The notes under the pieces: model-generated
What the model saw: only the letters and a program-made list of their open reading frames with translations
Databases searched by the model: none
Told to the model about the DNA's origin: nothing
Shown: positions 1 to 5,579 of the stretch, in pieces
How the letters are laid out: every line of letters begins with the position of its first letter
Position numbering within the stretch: the stretch's first letter is position 1
Program-made: the position numbers and the translations under genes
Origin: Chloroflexota bacterium
GTDB taxonomy: Bacteria > Chloroflexota > Chloroflexia > Thermomicrobiales > UBA6265
Assembly: GCA_023424355.1 (NCBI GenBank)
Contig: JAFAEA010000171.1
Location: forward strand, 1-5,809
Reading direction: 5' to 3'
DNA: 5,809 nucleotides

Positions 1-6
1 TACAAT
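1..6 (+). promoter_or_regulatory. possible -10 box upstream of the secreted-protein gene
   Basis: TACAAT matches the TATAAT consensus at five of six positions and lies about 40 bases before the start codon at 48, a plausible distance. Any -35 element would fall outside the window, so this is a weak call based on one hexamer. Confidence 0.25.
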
Positions 7-47
7 CGCTACATTAAAGCCAATCGGCTAGGGGAGAGGGACTCATC

Positions 48-1850
48 ATGCATCGAATCATGCACTTGCTGTTGGCGCTCTGTATCGTCGTGAGCCTGAG
101 CGGGCACGCGGCAAGTAGCGCCGCTCAACTGGATGCTGTGCTCGATCTGGCCGATGTGCCCTTGCCGGTGCAAAGTCTGCCGGAATCGGGTTATCAGGTT
201 GTTTCCGGGAGCTATCTGAGCACCGAAGAAATCGCCTCGCTTATCGCCCCACCACGAAATCTCGATCAGGAAAGTGCAGTCCAACAGACCGAAAACGCGG
301 GGATCAATCGAGCTTACGTGCTCGATCTCGTGTTGCCAGAAGATCGAGGCTGGCAGGATTCACCGTTCCTGGCAGTTGTGCAAACAGCGGTTTATGTGGT
401 GGATGAAGGCTCATCCACCGATTCAGTGATCGAATTGCTTGAGAACTTCGGCAATACCGATTTTGTTGATCCGCGTGATCCGGCCGTTGATGGTGCCACC
501 ACCATTGCGATGGTCGGTGAATCCGGCGATCAGCTCCGCACCATCGTGACAGATGGCCAGGTGGTCATCGAAATCGTTTCCATGGATGCTACTGGAGCAC
601 CGGATGAGACGGAACACGTATTGATCGTGCAGGGTACGTTGGACCGACTTTCTCTTATTCGGGAAGGTGGCGCCAGCGGACTCTCCAGCCAGGCAATCAG
701 CCTGCTTCCAGGGGCGAATACCGGCGACTTTGCCCACACTCAGCAGACCGGGATCCACGGTCTTTACCGCTTCCGCGATGCCGCCATCCAGCCGGCAATT
801 GGTGAATTGAATACCGAGGATCAGATTCCTGCCCAGGGCATGCGATCGCTTTGGGTCGGGAGTCAGCTTTCCGCGTCAGGAACCGGCACCGATTTGGTTT
901 CCGTGTGGCTGGCGGATTTCCAGACCGAAGGTGCTGCCTCTGGCTTCTTCGATGCCCTGATTTCAACCTCGCCCGGAACCGAGATCTTCGATCCATACTT
1001 TGAATTGGATGTTGAGGAAAGCTGGACTGAGCAAGGTGTGCTTGGGGTCTATCGGGTGACCGGCACGTATCAGGGACAGGCGTATTCCGGGATCGTCGAG
1101 ATCCGGCAGCAGGGTGAAGTGGTAATCGCTGTCGGTTATCGCGCCATCGGAGCCGCACTCCCGAGCGCCGACATCACCAGCACGATGATGGATTATCAGC
1201 TCGATTGTCTCGAAAGCCAGCAGACCTGCGCACCATTCGATCTCGTGGCGGCATTGCCACCTCCGGCTGCGACTCCGGTGGTCGATGCTTCGGCTGCACC
1301 GGGAAGCTCGCAGTTTGGCTGGAGCGTCCCGAATCTTGGACCAGAGTGGTCTGTCACGGAGCAGTTCTCCGAGCAGGGATACGACCGCGTCGGAATCCAA
1401 AACGGAAGCAGCCTCTTTGAGATCGAGAGCGTGGTGAATCACCACGGTGATCCGGTGCAATGCGTGCTGGATGAACTGCATCTGCTGCAGGAGTTCGAGG
1501 AGCACAGCGACATCCGCCTTTGGGAGGATGCCGATGGCAACACCAGTGGTGGCAATACCGCGAATCAGGCGTGGGTGACATATCGCGTGGAACCACTCGC
1601 GGATGAGCGTGCCGATCAGGAATATGTCATCCGCATCGATTGCTTCTCCCTCGTGCCGGATAGCGCCAATCTGGTGGTGAAACACACGGCACCGGTCGAT
1701 TTGTGGGTAGAGGAAGCCCCAAAGGGCGATGTGCTTCGGGATGCAATTCAACTGCCGGCATCACAAATGGGGCATGGTACACTCGTTGTAACCGCGCATG
1801 AACGGAGGACAGCCATGATCTATTTCCACTCAACCCACCACGCTGCATAA
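48..1850 (+). CDS. exported protein of unknown function, 600 residues, probable internal domain duplication
   Basis: I do not recognise the family. The ATG at 48 has a good ribosome site (GGGGAGAGGG at 31-40); a second in-frame ATG at 60 is less well placed. Residues 1-26 look like a Sec signal peptide: basic MHR start, hydrophobic stretch about 4-19, and small residues ending in SSAA before QLD. Cys12 lacks a proper lipobox (Leu precedes it), so a lipoprotein is unlikely. The mature part is acidic and rich in Val, Ile, Thr and Gly, suggesting beta structure. Residues about 85-177 and 264-364 share a similar order of motifs (see findings). A Pro/Ala linker at about 404-422 leads to a C-terminal region. 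Four Cys (387, 394, 472, 532) could form disulfides outside the membrane. There are no further membrane segments or visible catalytic motifs. The last roughly 25 residues overlap regulatory signals for hflX and look unlike the rest of the protein. A sensor or binding role is only a guess. Confidence 0.85.
   Translation: MHRIMHLLLALCIVVSLSGHAASSAAQLDAVLDLADVPLPVQSLPESGYQVVSGSYLSTEEIASLIAPPRNLDQESAVQQTENAGINRAYVLDLVLPEDRGWQDSPFLAVVQTAVYVVDEGSSTDSVIELLENFGNTDFVDPRDPAVDGATTIAMVGESGDQLRTIVTDGQVVIEIVSMDATGAPDETEHVLIVQGTLDRLSLIREGGASGLSSQAISLLPGANTGDFAHTQQTGIHGLYRFRDAAIQPAIGELNTEDQIPAQGMRSLWVGSQLSASGTGTDLVSVWLADFQTEGAASGFFDALISTSPGTEIFDPYFELDVEESWTEQGVLGVYRVTGTYQGQAYSGIVEIRQQGEVVIAVGYRAIGAALPSADITSTMMDYQLDCLESQQTCAPFDLVAALPPPAATPVVDASAAPGSSQFGWSVPNLGPEWSVTEQFSEQGYDRVGIQNGSSLFEIESVVNHHGDPVQCVLDELHLLQEFEEHSDIRLWEDADGNTSGGNTANQAWVTYRVEPLADERADQEYVIRIDCFSLVPDSANLVVKHTAPVDLWVEEAPKGDVLRDAIQLPASQMGHGTLVVTAHERRTAMIYFHSTHHAA
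1775..1783 (+). promoter_or_regulatory. candidate extended -10 promoter for hflX
   Basis: TGGTACACT fits an extended -10 (TG, one base, then TACACT, four of six to TATAAT). It lies inside the 3' end of the upstream gene. A start of transcription near 1790 would give a leader of about 165 bases before the best ribosome site of hflX. I found no convincing -35 hexamer at 16-18 bases, which extended -10 promoters can lack. Confidence 0.35.
1815..1850 (+). CDS. possible 11-codon leader peptide in front of hflX
   Basis: An ATG at 1815 follows a very strong ribosome site, GGAGGA at 1804-1809, with 5-base spacing. It encodes MIYFHSTHHAA and ends at the TAA at 1848-1850. The frame is the same as that of the long secreted-protein gene, so the peptide equals that protein's C-terminus; nothing but the SD and the context argues for separate translation. 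The stop codon immediately precedes the first of several alternative RNA stems leading to hflX, the arrangement expected of a ribosome-sensing leader. Three of eleven residues are His, but no His-biosynthesis gene is near. It could equally be a chance SD inside a real coding tail. Confidence 0.3.
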   Translation: MIYFHSTHHAA

Positions 1851-1937
1851 CGCACCATACTGCGTAAGCGTTCTGTTATTGGTGCAGCCGATCATTGCAC
1901 CATCATGCGCAATTCATGATTTGCCAATCGGCGCACC
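1850..1937 (+). promoter_or_regulatory. hflX leader with mutually exclusive hairpins
   Basis: The segment TGGTGCA (1880-1886) can pair in three ways. Upstream it can pair with GCACCA (1852-1857). Downstream it can pair with TGCACCA (1896-1902; 7 bp, 9-base loop). In the longest stem, GGTGC-A-GCCGAT (1881-1892) pairs with ATCGGCGCACC (1927-1937), giving 11 bp with one bulged A. A further small stem joins ACGCA (1850-1854) to TGCGT (1861-1865). The 13-base stretches at 1852-1864 and 1897-1909 are near-identical direct repeats (11 of 13 by eye). The long stem ends 4 bases before the AAAGGA ribosome site at 1942. No T-run follows any stem, so intrinsic termination is not supported; control of translation or a ribosome-position effect is more likely. 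Function is inferred from base pairing only. Confidence 0.4.
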
Positions 1938-3286
1938 GCCGAAAGGATACGACCATACAATTCGATATTGAACTACACACTCATTCAACCGCTACCGATA
2001 AGGAGCGGGCGCTTTTGGTATCCGTGGAAACACAGACCCAAACCTGGAGCGCAGAAGATTCGCTGGAAGAACTCGCCACCCTCGCCGAAACCGTCGATGT
2101 CGAGGTCGTGGGTGCCGTGAGCCAGAAACTCGGTCATCCGCACCCCGGCACATATGTCGGCAAGGGCAAGCTCGACGAGATCAAGGAGCTTCGCGATGAG
2201 CTGGATTACAACCTGCTGATGGTGGATGGCGAACTCACGCCGGCACAGCAGCGCAATCTGGAAACCGCGTTGGAACTGAAGATCATCGATCGCACCGCGC
2301 TAATTCTGGATGTGTTCGCGCGCCGTGCGCAGACTCGTGAAGGTCGACTTCAAGTCGAACTCGCGCAGTTGCAGTACCGCCTGCCACGCCTCACCCGCAT
2401 GTGGAGCCACCTTAGCCGCCAGAGTCAGGGCGGCGTTGGGCTTCGTGGTCCGGGTGAAACGCAGCTGGAAAGTGACCGCCGAATGGCGAACCAGCGCATT
2501 GCCTTCCTGAAGGATCAATTGCTGGATGTGCACGCCCACCGCGAGCGATATCGCAAGCAGCGCAAAAAAGCGCCGATTGCCGTGGTTTCGCTGGTTGGGT
2601 ACACCAACGCCGGCAAAAGCACCTTGCTGAACCAGATCACCGGTGCGGATGTGCTGGCCGAGGACAAGCTCTTCGCCACGCTCGATCCCACCACACGTCG
2701 GGTCACCTTGCCGGGTGGTCGCGAAGTGCTGCTCACCGACACGGTAGGGTTCATCAACAATCTTCCGACCCAGTTGATCGCCGCCTTCCGGGCCACGTTG
2801 GAGGAGATTGAGGAAGCCACCATGCTCGTGCATGTGGTGGATCTCACTCATCCCAACGCGCCGGAGCAAACTGCCACCGTACACGAGACGCTGGAAGAGC
2901 TGGGAGTCGATAACCGACCTGTTCTCTACGCGCTCAACAAAATCGATGCAGTGGCGCCTGAGCATCTCCAAAACCTGGATGCAGTGAGGACTGAGCTTGG
3001 GATCGAAGGCGATGCTGTCGCCATCTCGGCAGCCAAGGGCATAAACATCGAAGAACTCCTCCAGCACATTGAGCAAACGCTCGAGCGCGAGGAAGGCTTC
3101 ACAGATGTTGAGGTGGTGATTCCGTACGACAAGTCCGAACTTGTCGAGCGATTCCACACCCAGGGACATGTGGTGGAGCGCGATTTCACGGAGCAGGGCA
3201 CAGTGCTCACAGGCTCACTCCCGAGCCGCGAACTCGCCCGTTTCCAGCCATTCATTAACAAGGACGATACCGCGGAAATTCGGTAA
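1916..3286 (+). CDS. hflX: GTPase HflX, ribosome-associated
   Basis: HflX binds the 50S subunit and splits stalled or idle 70S ribosomes, notably after heat or antibiotic stress. Numbered from the ATG at 1916 (456 residues), the N-terminal HflX domain includes HPGTYVGKGKLDEI, followed by a helical linker and the family signature GPGETQLESDRR (from about 178). The G domain carries G1 GYTNAGKST (228-236), G3 DTVG (275-278), G4 NKID (341-344) and a G5 SA pair (371-372). A short C-terminal domain ends in ELARFQPFINKDDTAEIR. The length matches the family (426 residues in E. coli). The start is uncertain: the open frame allows TTG at 1895 or ATG at 1916, neither with a ribosome site. The only good one, AAAGGA at 1942-1947, points to an in-frame ATA at 1955, which would give 443 residues. 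All the domain motifs lie downstream of every candidate. The hflX leader suggests separate regulation from the upstream gene. Confidence 0.95.
   Translation: MICQSAHRRKDTTIQFDIELHTHSTATDKERALLVSVETQTQTWSAEDSLEELATLAETVDVEVVGAVSQKLGHPHPGTYVGKGKLDEIKELRDELDYNLLMVDGELTPAQQRNLETALELKIIDRTALILDVFARRAQTREGRLQVELAQLQYRLPRLTRMWSHLSRQSQGGVGLRGPGETQLESDRRMANQRIAFLKDQLLDVHAHRERYRKQRKKAPIAVVSLVGYTNAGKSTLLNQITGADVLAEDKLFATLDPTTRRVTLPGGREVLLTDTVGFINNLPTQLIAAFRATLEEIEEATMLVHVVDLTHPNAPEQTATVHETLEELGVDNRPVLYALNKIDAVAPEHLQNLDAVRTELGIEGDAVAISAAKGINIEELLQHIEQTLEREEGFTDVEVVIPYDKSELVERFHTQGHVVERDFTEQGTVLTGSLPSRELARFQPFINKDDTAEIR
1942..1957 (+). promoter_or_regulatory. ribosome binding site preceding an ATA codon, likely true hflX start
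   Basis: AAAGGA (1942-1947) is followed after 7 bases by ATA (1955-1957) in the hflX frame. No ATG, GTG or TTG occurs in frame between 1919 and the conserved ERALLV region, apart from the TTG and GTG codons within or just after ERALLV itself. ATA is a rare but permitted bacterial start. A single-base change from ATG, or a read error, would also explain it. Confidence 0.45.
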
Positions 3287-3302
3287 ACTGATACCGATAC
3301 CG
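3281..3302 (+). repeat. short GATACCG repeats at the hflX stop codon
   Basis: GATACCG occurs at 3290-3296 and 3296-3302, sharing one base, with another copy at 3266-3272 inside hflX. CGGTA (3281-3285), which overlaps the hflX stop, can pair with TACCG (3292-3296). This is a small repeat cluster with no known role. Confidence 0.35.
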
Positions 3303-3313
3303 CACGAATGCGG
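3300..3313 (+). promoter_or_regulatory. small hairpin in the hflX-purM gap
   Basis: CCGCA (3300-3304) pairs with TGCGG (3309-3313) around a CGAA tetraloop. It stands directly before the larger purM-leader hairpin. Alone it would be weak; the pair suggests a structured leader or 3' end. Confidence 0.35.
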
Positions 3314-3318
3314 CCGAC

Positions 3319-3346
3319 CTGCGGGGATCATGTGCGATCCCCGCAG
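3319..3346 (+). promoter_or_regulatory. strong GC-rich hairpin between hflX and purM
   Basis: CTGCGGGGATC (3319-3329) and GATCCCCGCAG (3336-3346) form a perfect 11-bp stem with a 6-base loop. Only two T residues follow, so it is not a standard intrinsic terminator. It ends 8 bases before the purM ribosome site AAGGA (3355-3359). Loop bases TGTGC (3331-3335) could instead pair with GCACA (3349-3353) next to that site, giving a competing fold. It may protect the hflX mRNA 3' end, attenuate, or tune purM translation; the sequence cannot decide. Confidence 0.55.
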
Positions 3347-3364
3347 TTGCACACAAGGACACGC

Positions 3365-4423
3365 ATGACTCCCCGCAAACCCATCAGCTATAAGGATGCC
3401 GGTGTCGATATCGACGCCAAAATGCAGGCTATTGATCGCCTGAAGGCACGTGTTTCGGGCACACTCGGTTCCAGCGCCGGCCCAATTGGTCACTTCGGTG
3501 GCACCTGGCGTATGGAGGGCCCGGCCAACCAGATTCTGGTGGCCAGTGCCGATGGAGTTGGCACCAAGCTTCGATTGGCGTACGTGCTCGGCGGCGAAGC
3601 TCACGCTTCTGTGGGGCGAGATATCGTCAATCATTGTGTGAACGATATCCTCGCATTGGGTGCGACTCCGCTCTTCTTCCTCGATTACTTCGCTACCGGC
3701 AAGCTTGACGGCGATATCGTTGAGAATGTTGTTGGCGGCATCGCGGATGCCTGCAAGTACAACTCCACAGCCCTGCTTGGCGGCGAGACCGCCGAGATGC
3801 CGGATATGTATCCGGATGGCGAATACGACCTCGCTGGCTTCATCGTGGGCTCGGTGACAGTGGATCGTATCGTCGATGGATCCAGCATCGAGTTCGGCGA
3901 CATTATCATCGGCATCCCAAGCGATGGCCTCCACACCAACGGCTATTCTTTGGCCCGCAAGGTTATTGGCCTCACCGGGGATAATGCGCACGATGCCGAA
4001 ATCCTCGCGCAGCCGCTGCCGGGTTCCGAGGAATCCATTGGCGACGCCCTCATTCGCGGTCACCGCAGCTATCTGCCAGAGGTGATGCCACTGCTGGAGC
4101 GCGGACTCATCCGCGGTATGGCTCACATCACCGGTGGTGGCCTGTCGGATAACATGCCGCGCACGTTGCCGAATAACTGCATTGCTGTGCTGGATCCGAC
4201 CAGTTGGCAGACCTTGCCGATCTTCGATTACCTCGTGGAGCAGGCGGTGCTCAGCGACGAAGAACGCTACCGCGCCCTCAACATGGGAATCGGATTCGTG
4301 CTTGTCGTGAAACCAGAAGATGCCATGACTGTGCTGACCGAGATCGGGTCGTCGGTCGCAATCGGTCGAATCATCGAGCGCGATACCACCGATGCCCTGC
4401 AGGTGCAGGGACTCTTCAACTAG
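3365..4423 (+). CDS. purM: phosphoribosylformylglycinamidine cyclo-ligase (AIR synthetase)
   Basis: PurM is the cytosolic ATP-dependent enzyme that closes FGAM to aminoimidazole ribonucleotide, the fifth step of de novo purine synthesis. The 352-residue product is close to the usual length of about 345. It opens with the family's SYKDAGVDIDAK (8-19). It has DGVGTK (63-68), the VND motif (residues 92-94), GGETAEMP (139-146), GLHTNGYSL, and near the C-terminus ITGGGLSDNMPR (from 255), which together form the ATP and substrate sites of the PurM superfamily. Start: ATG at 3365 follows AAGGA (3355-3359) with 5-base spacing; an in-frame ATG at 3308 would add a non-conserved stretch and translate the hairpin. 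No purN, purF or purL lies beside it, so it is outside a classic pur operon. The next gene starts 2 bases after its stop. Confidence 0.97.
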   Translation: MTPRKPISYKDAGVDIDAKMQAIDRLKARVSGTLGSSAGPIGHFGGTWRMEGPANQILVASADGVGTKLRLAYVLGGEAHASVGRDIVNHCVNDILALGATPLFFLDYFATGKLDGDIVENVVGGIADACKYNSTALLGGETAEMPDMYPDGEYDLAGFIVGSVTVDRIVDGSSIEFGDIIIGIPSDGLHTNGYSLARKVIGLTGDNAHDAEILAQPLPGSEESIGDALIRGHRSYLPEVMPLLERGLIRGMAHITGGGLSDNMPRTLPNNCIAVLDPTSWQTLPIFDYLVEQAVLSDEERYRALNMGIGFVLVVKPEDAMTVLTEIGSSVAIGRIIERDTTDALQVQGLFN

Positions 4424-4425
4424 CA

Positions 4426-5001
4426 ATGGCAGCTATCGATATACGTAATCGCCGAATTGATGCCAAGATCGTCTACTACGGACCCGCACAGAGTGGCAAG
4501 ACCACGAATCTGACGAACGTGCACTCTCGGTTGCCGCAGGAGTCGCGCGGTCCCATGCGCTCGATCGATACCGTCGATGAGCGGACGCTCTTCTTCGATC
4601 TCATGCCGATTCAGGATATCGAAGTCGGTGGCTGGACCATTCGTTTTCACCTCTACACCGTGCCGGGTCAGGAAGATTATGTGCGCACTCGTCGCGCGAT
4701 TCTCGGTGGAGCCGATGGCGTGGTGTTCGTGGCGGATGCCGATCCTGCCCGGCAGCATGAAAACGAGATGAGCATGGCCGAGCTCCGGCAGCATCTGGAG
4801 CATTACGCCAAGGATGTCGCCCAGATGCCGATTGTGCTGCAGGTGAACAAGACCGATCTTCCCGAGGCCCTCGATGCCACGGCCGTCGCCGATCCGCTGA
4901 ATCTCCATGCCTGGCCGGTGGTGAATGCGATGGCCATTCGCGGCATCGGTGTGAGCGAAACGCTTTCCACCATCGCCAAGGCCGTGGCTCGCACGCTCTA
5001 G
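4426..5001 (+). CDS. mglA: MglA-like small Ras-family GTPase
   Basis: MglA-type GTPases act as polarity switches in gliding and twitching bacteria; relatives occur in many non-gliding lineages with unknown roles. The 191-residue product has G1 GPAQSGKTT (19-27), DERTLFFD (51-58) and the MglA hallmark TVPGQ (78-82), where Pro-Gly-Gln replaces the usual Asp-x-x-Gly. G4 is NKTD (141-144), and at the G5 site NAMA (167-170) stands in for SA. Arg53 and Gln82 fall at the positions of the catalytic Arg and Gln described for Thermus MglA (family knowledge; alignment by eye). No membrane segment or lipid motif is present. The ATG at 4426 is 2 bases after the purM stop and has no SD at proper spacing (an AGGG ends about 15 bases away), so reinitiation after purM is likely. 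No MglB/roadblock partner gene is visible in the window, so the cognate GAP is unknown. The symbol denotes family, not proven motility function. Confidence 0.9.
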   Translation: MAAIDIRNRRIDAKIVYYGPAQSGKTTNLTNVHSRLPQESRGPMRSIDTVDERTLFFDLMPIQDIEVGGWTIRFHLYTVPGQEDYVRTRRAILGGADGVVFVADADPARQHENEMSMAELRQHLEHYAKDVAQMPIVLQVNKTDLPEALDATAVADPLNLHAWPVVNAMAIRGIGVSETLSTIAKAVARTL

Positions 5002-5014
5002 CAGGCATTGCCGA

Positions 5015-5033
5015 CAAACCTTCGACAAGTTTG
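5015..5033 (+). promoter_or_regulatory. weak bulged hairpin after the MglA-like gene
   Basis: CAAA (5015-5018) and CTT (5020-5022) pair with AAGTTTG (5027-5033), leaving C5019 bulged and a CGAC loop. It is AT-rich and has no T-run after it, so it is a poor terminator candidate. Confidence 0.25.
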
Positions 5034-5036
5034 CGT

Positions 5037-5111
5037 AACAATCATTGTTCAATCTGAAATCAGTTAGATCCAAACCAACTGTTTTGCAGATCCAGGGAGC
5101 GAACAATGATT
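5037..5111 (+). promoter_or_regulatory. palindrome and inverted repeat spanning the start codon of the next gene
   Basis: AACAAT-C-ATTGTT (5037-5049) is a perfect 6-1-6 palindrome. Overlapping it, AATCATTGTTC (5040-5050) is the exact reverse complement of GAACAATGATT (5101-5111), which contains the ATG at 5106. If transcribed, the 11-bp stem would hide the start codon and flank the ribosome site AGGGAG (5094-5099). A smaller internal stem joins CAGTT (5061-5065) to AACTG (5077-5081). As DNA, the palindrome could be an operator with a second site at the start codon. No clear -10/-35 pair was found, so which reading applies is open. Confidence 0.5.
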
Positions 5112-5528
5112 CGGAAGTATGCAAACAAGGCCGTCGCCTGGCTCATCAACACCTTCAACGTCAATATGCAGGGTGCGCGCGCACTGACTGTGCCGGGGCG
5201 CAAAACCGGCAACATCCAAACGCTGGTGGTGAATCCACTCAATCAAGAAGGCGAACTGTATCTGGTGTCGTCTCGCGGTGAGAGCAGCTGGGTGAAGAAT
5301 GCACGTGCCGCCGGCGAAGTGACGCTGAGTAAGGGCAACAAACCAGAAAGGTACAGCGTTTCAGAGATTAATGACACGGACCTGAAGTTCGATGTGATGC
5401 GGGACTACCTCAAGCGATGGGGCTGGCAGGTGAGTTCGTTTATGCACGTGAGCAAGAGCAGCACGGATGAGCAGGTTCGAGCCGTCTTGCACAAGCATCC
5501 GACGTTTCGGCTAACTCCGGTCGGCTAG
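5106..5528 (+). CDS. nitroreductase-family deazaflavin (F420)-dependent oxidoreductase-like protein (DUF385 type)
   Basis: The 140-residue product resembles the Ddn/DUF385 split-beta-barrel family, whose characterised members bind the deazaflavin cofactor F420 and reduce quinones or nitro compounds. Visible features are an amphipathic N-terminal helix (about 3-18) and the family-like LTVPGRKTG (27-35). A strand block ending in GELYLVSSRGESSWVKNARA (49-68) follows; there the family usually has a Gly-rich turn, a Trp and Asn-x-x-Ala. The start at 5106 has AGGGAG (5094-5099) at 6-base spacing. The gene is 104 bases after the MglA-like gene and is probably transcribed separately or controlled by the inverted repeat over its start. 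F420 use is inferred from family; some relatives bind flavin or other cofactors. No F420 biosynthesis gene is in the window. The substrate is unknown. Confidence 0.75.
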   Translation: MIRKYANKAVAWLINTFNVNMQGARALTVPGRKTGNIQTLVVNPLNQEGELYLVSSRGESSWVKNARAAGEVTLSKGNKPERYSVSEINDTDLKFDVMRDYLKRWGWQVSSFMHVSKSSTDEQVRAVLHKHPTFRLTPVG

Positions 5529-5534
5529 CCCACC

Positions 5535-5543
5535 TGATAGAAT
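5535..5543 (+). promoter_or_regulatory. extended -10 promoter for the DUF1801 gene
   Basis: TGATAGAAT is TG plus one base plus TAGAAT (five of six to TATAAT), placed 7 bases after the preceding stop and 36 bases before the next start. No clear -35 is seen. The perfect 10-base palindrome TCGAATTCGA (5551-5560) lies just downstream, where a repressor could bind. Confidence 0.45.
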
Positions 5544-5579
5544 TTGGCCATCGAATTCGAGATTCTCAGGAGATGGGCA

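Noticed and set aside
48..86. Lipoprotein signal with Cys12
   Set aside because: The residue before the Cys is Leu rather than Gly, Ala or Ser, and a normal Sec cleavage site ends at about residue 26.
963..1751. 262-codon open frame on the minus strand within the secreted-protein gene
   Set aside because: No recognisable domain and no independent start signal; the + frame has a signal peptide and SD.
1815..1850. Histidine-operon-type leader peptide
   Set aside because: Three His in eleven codons is suggestive, but they are not in a run and no histidine gene follows.
1880..1902. Intrinsic terminator after the secreted-protein gene
   Set aside because: The 7-bp stem is not followed by a T-run.
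2300..3169. 289-codon open frame on the minus strand opposite hflX
   Set aside because: It lies wholly inside an unambiguous HflX coding region and has no domain signature.
3319..3353. H-type pseudoknot from loop TGTGC pairing with GCACA while the 11-bp stem stays intact
   Set aside because: Only two bases would have to cross an 11-bp helix, which is sterically implausible; competing hairpins are the better reading.
4204..4425. Upstream extension of the MglA-like gene into purM
   Set aside because: The extra residues overlap purM in another frame and are low-complexity and basic. Homology to MglA begins after the ATG at 4426.
3215..4426. 403-codon open frame on the minus strand opposite purM
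   Set aside because: It mirrors purM, whose translation is clearly conserved. The reverse product has no recognisable motif and is a codon-bias shadow.
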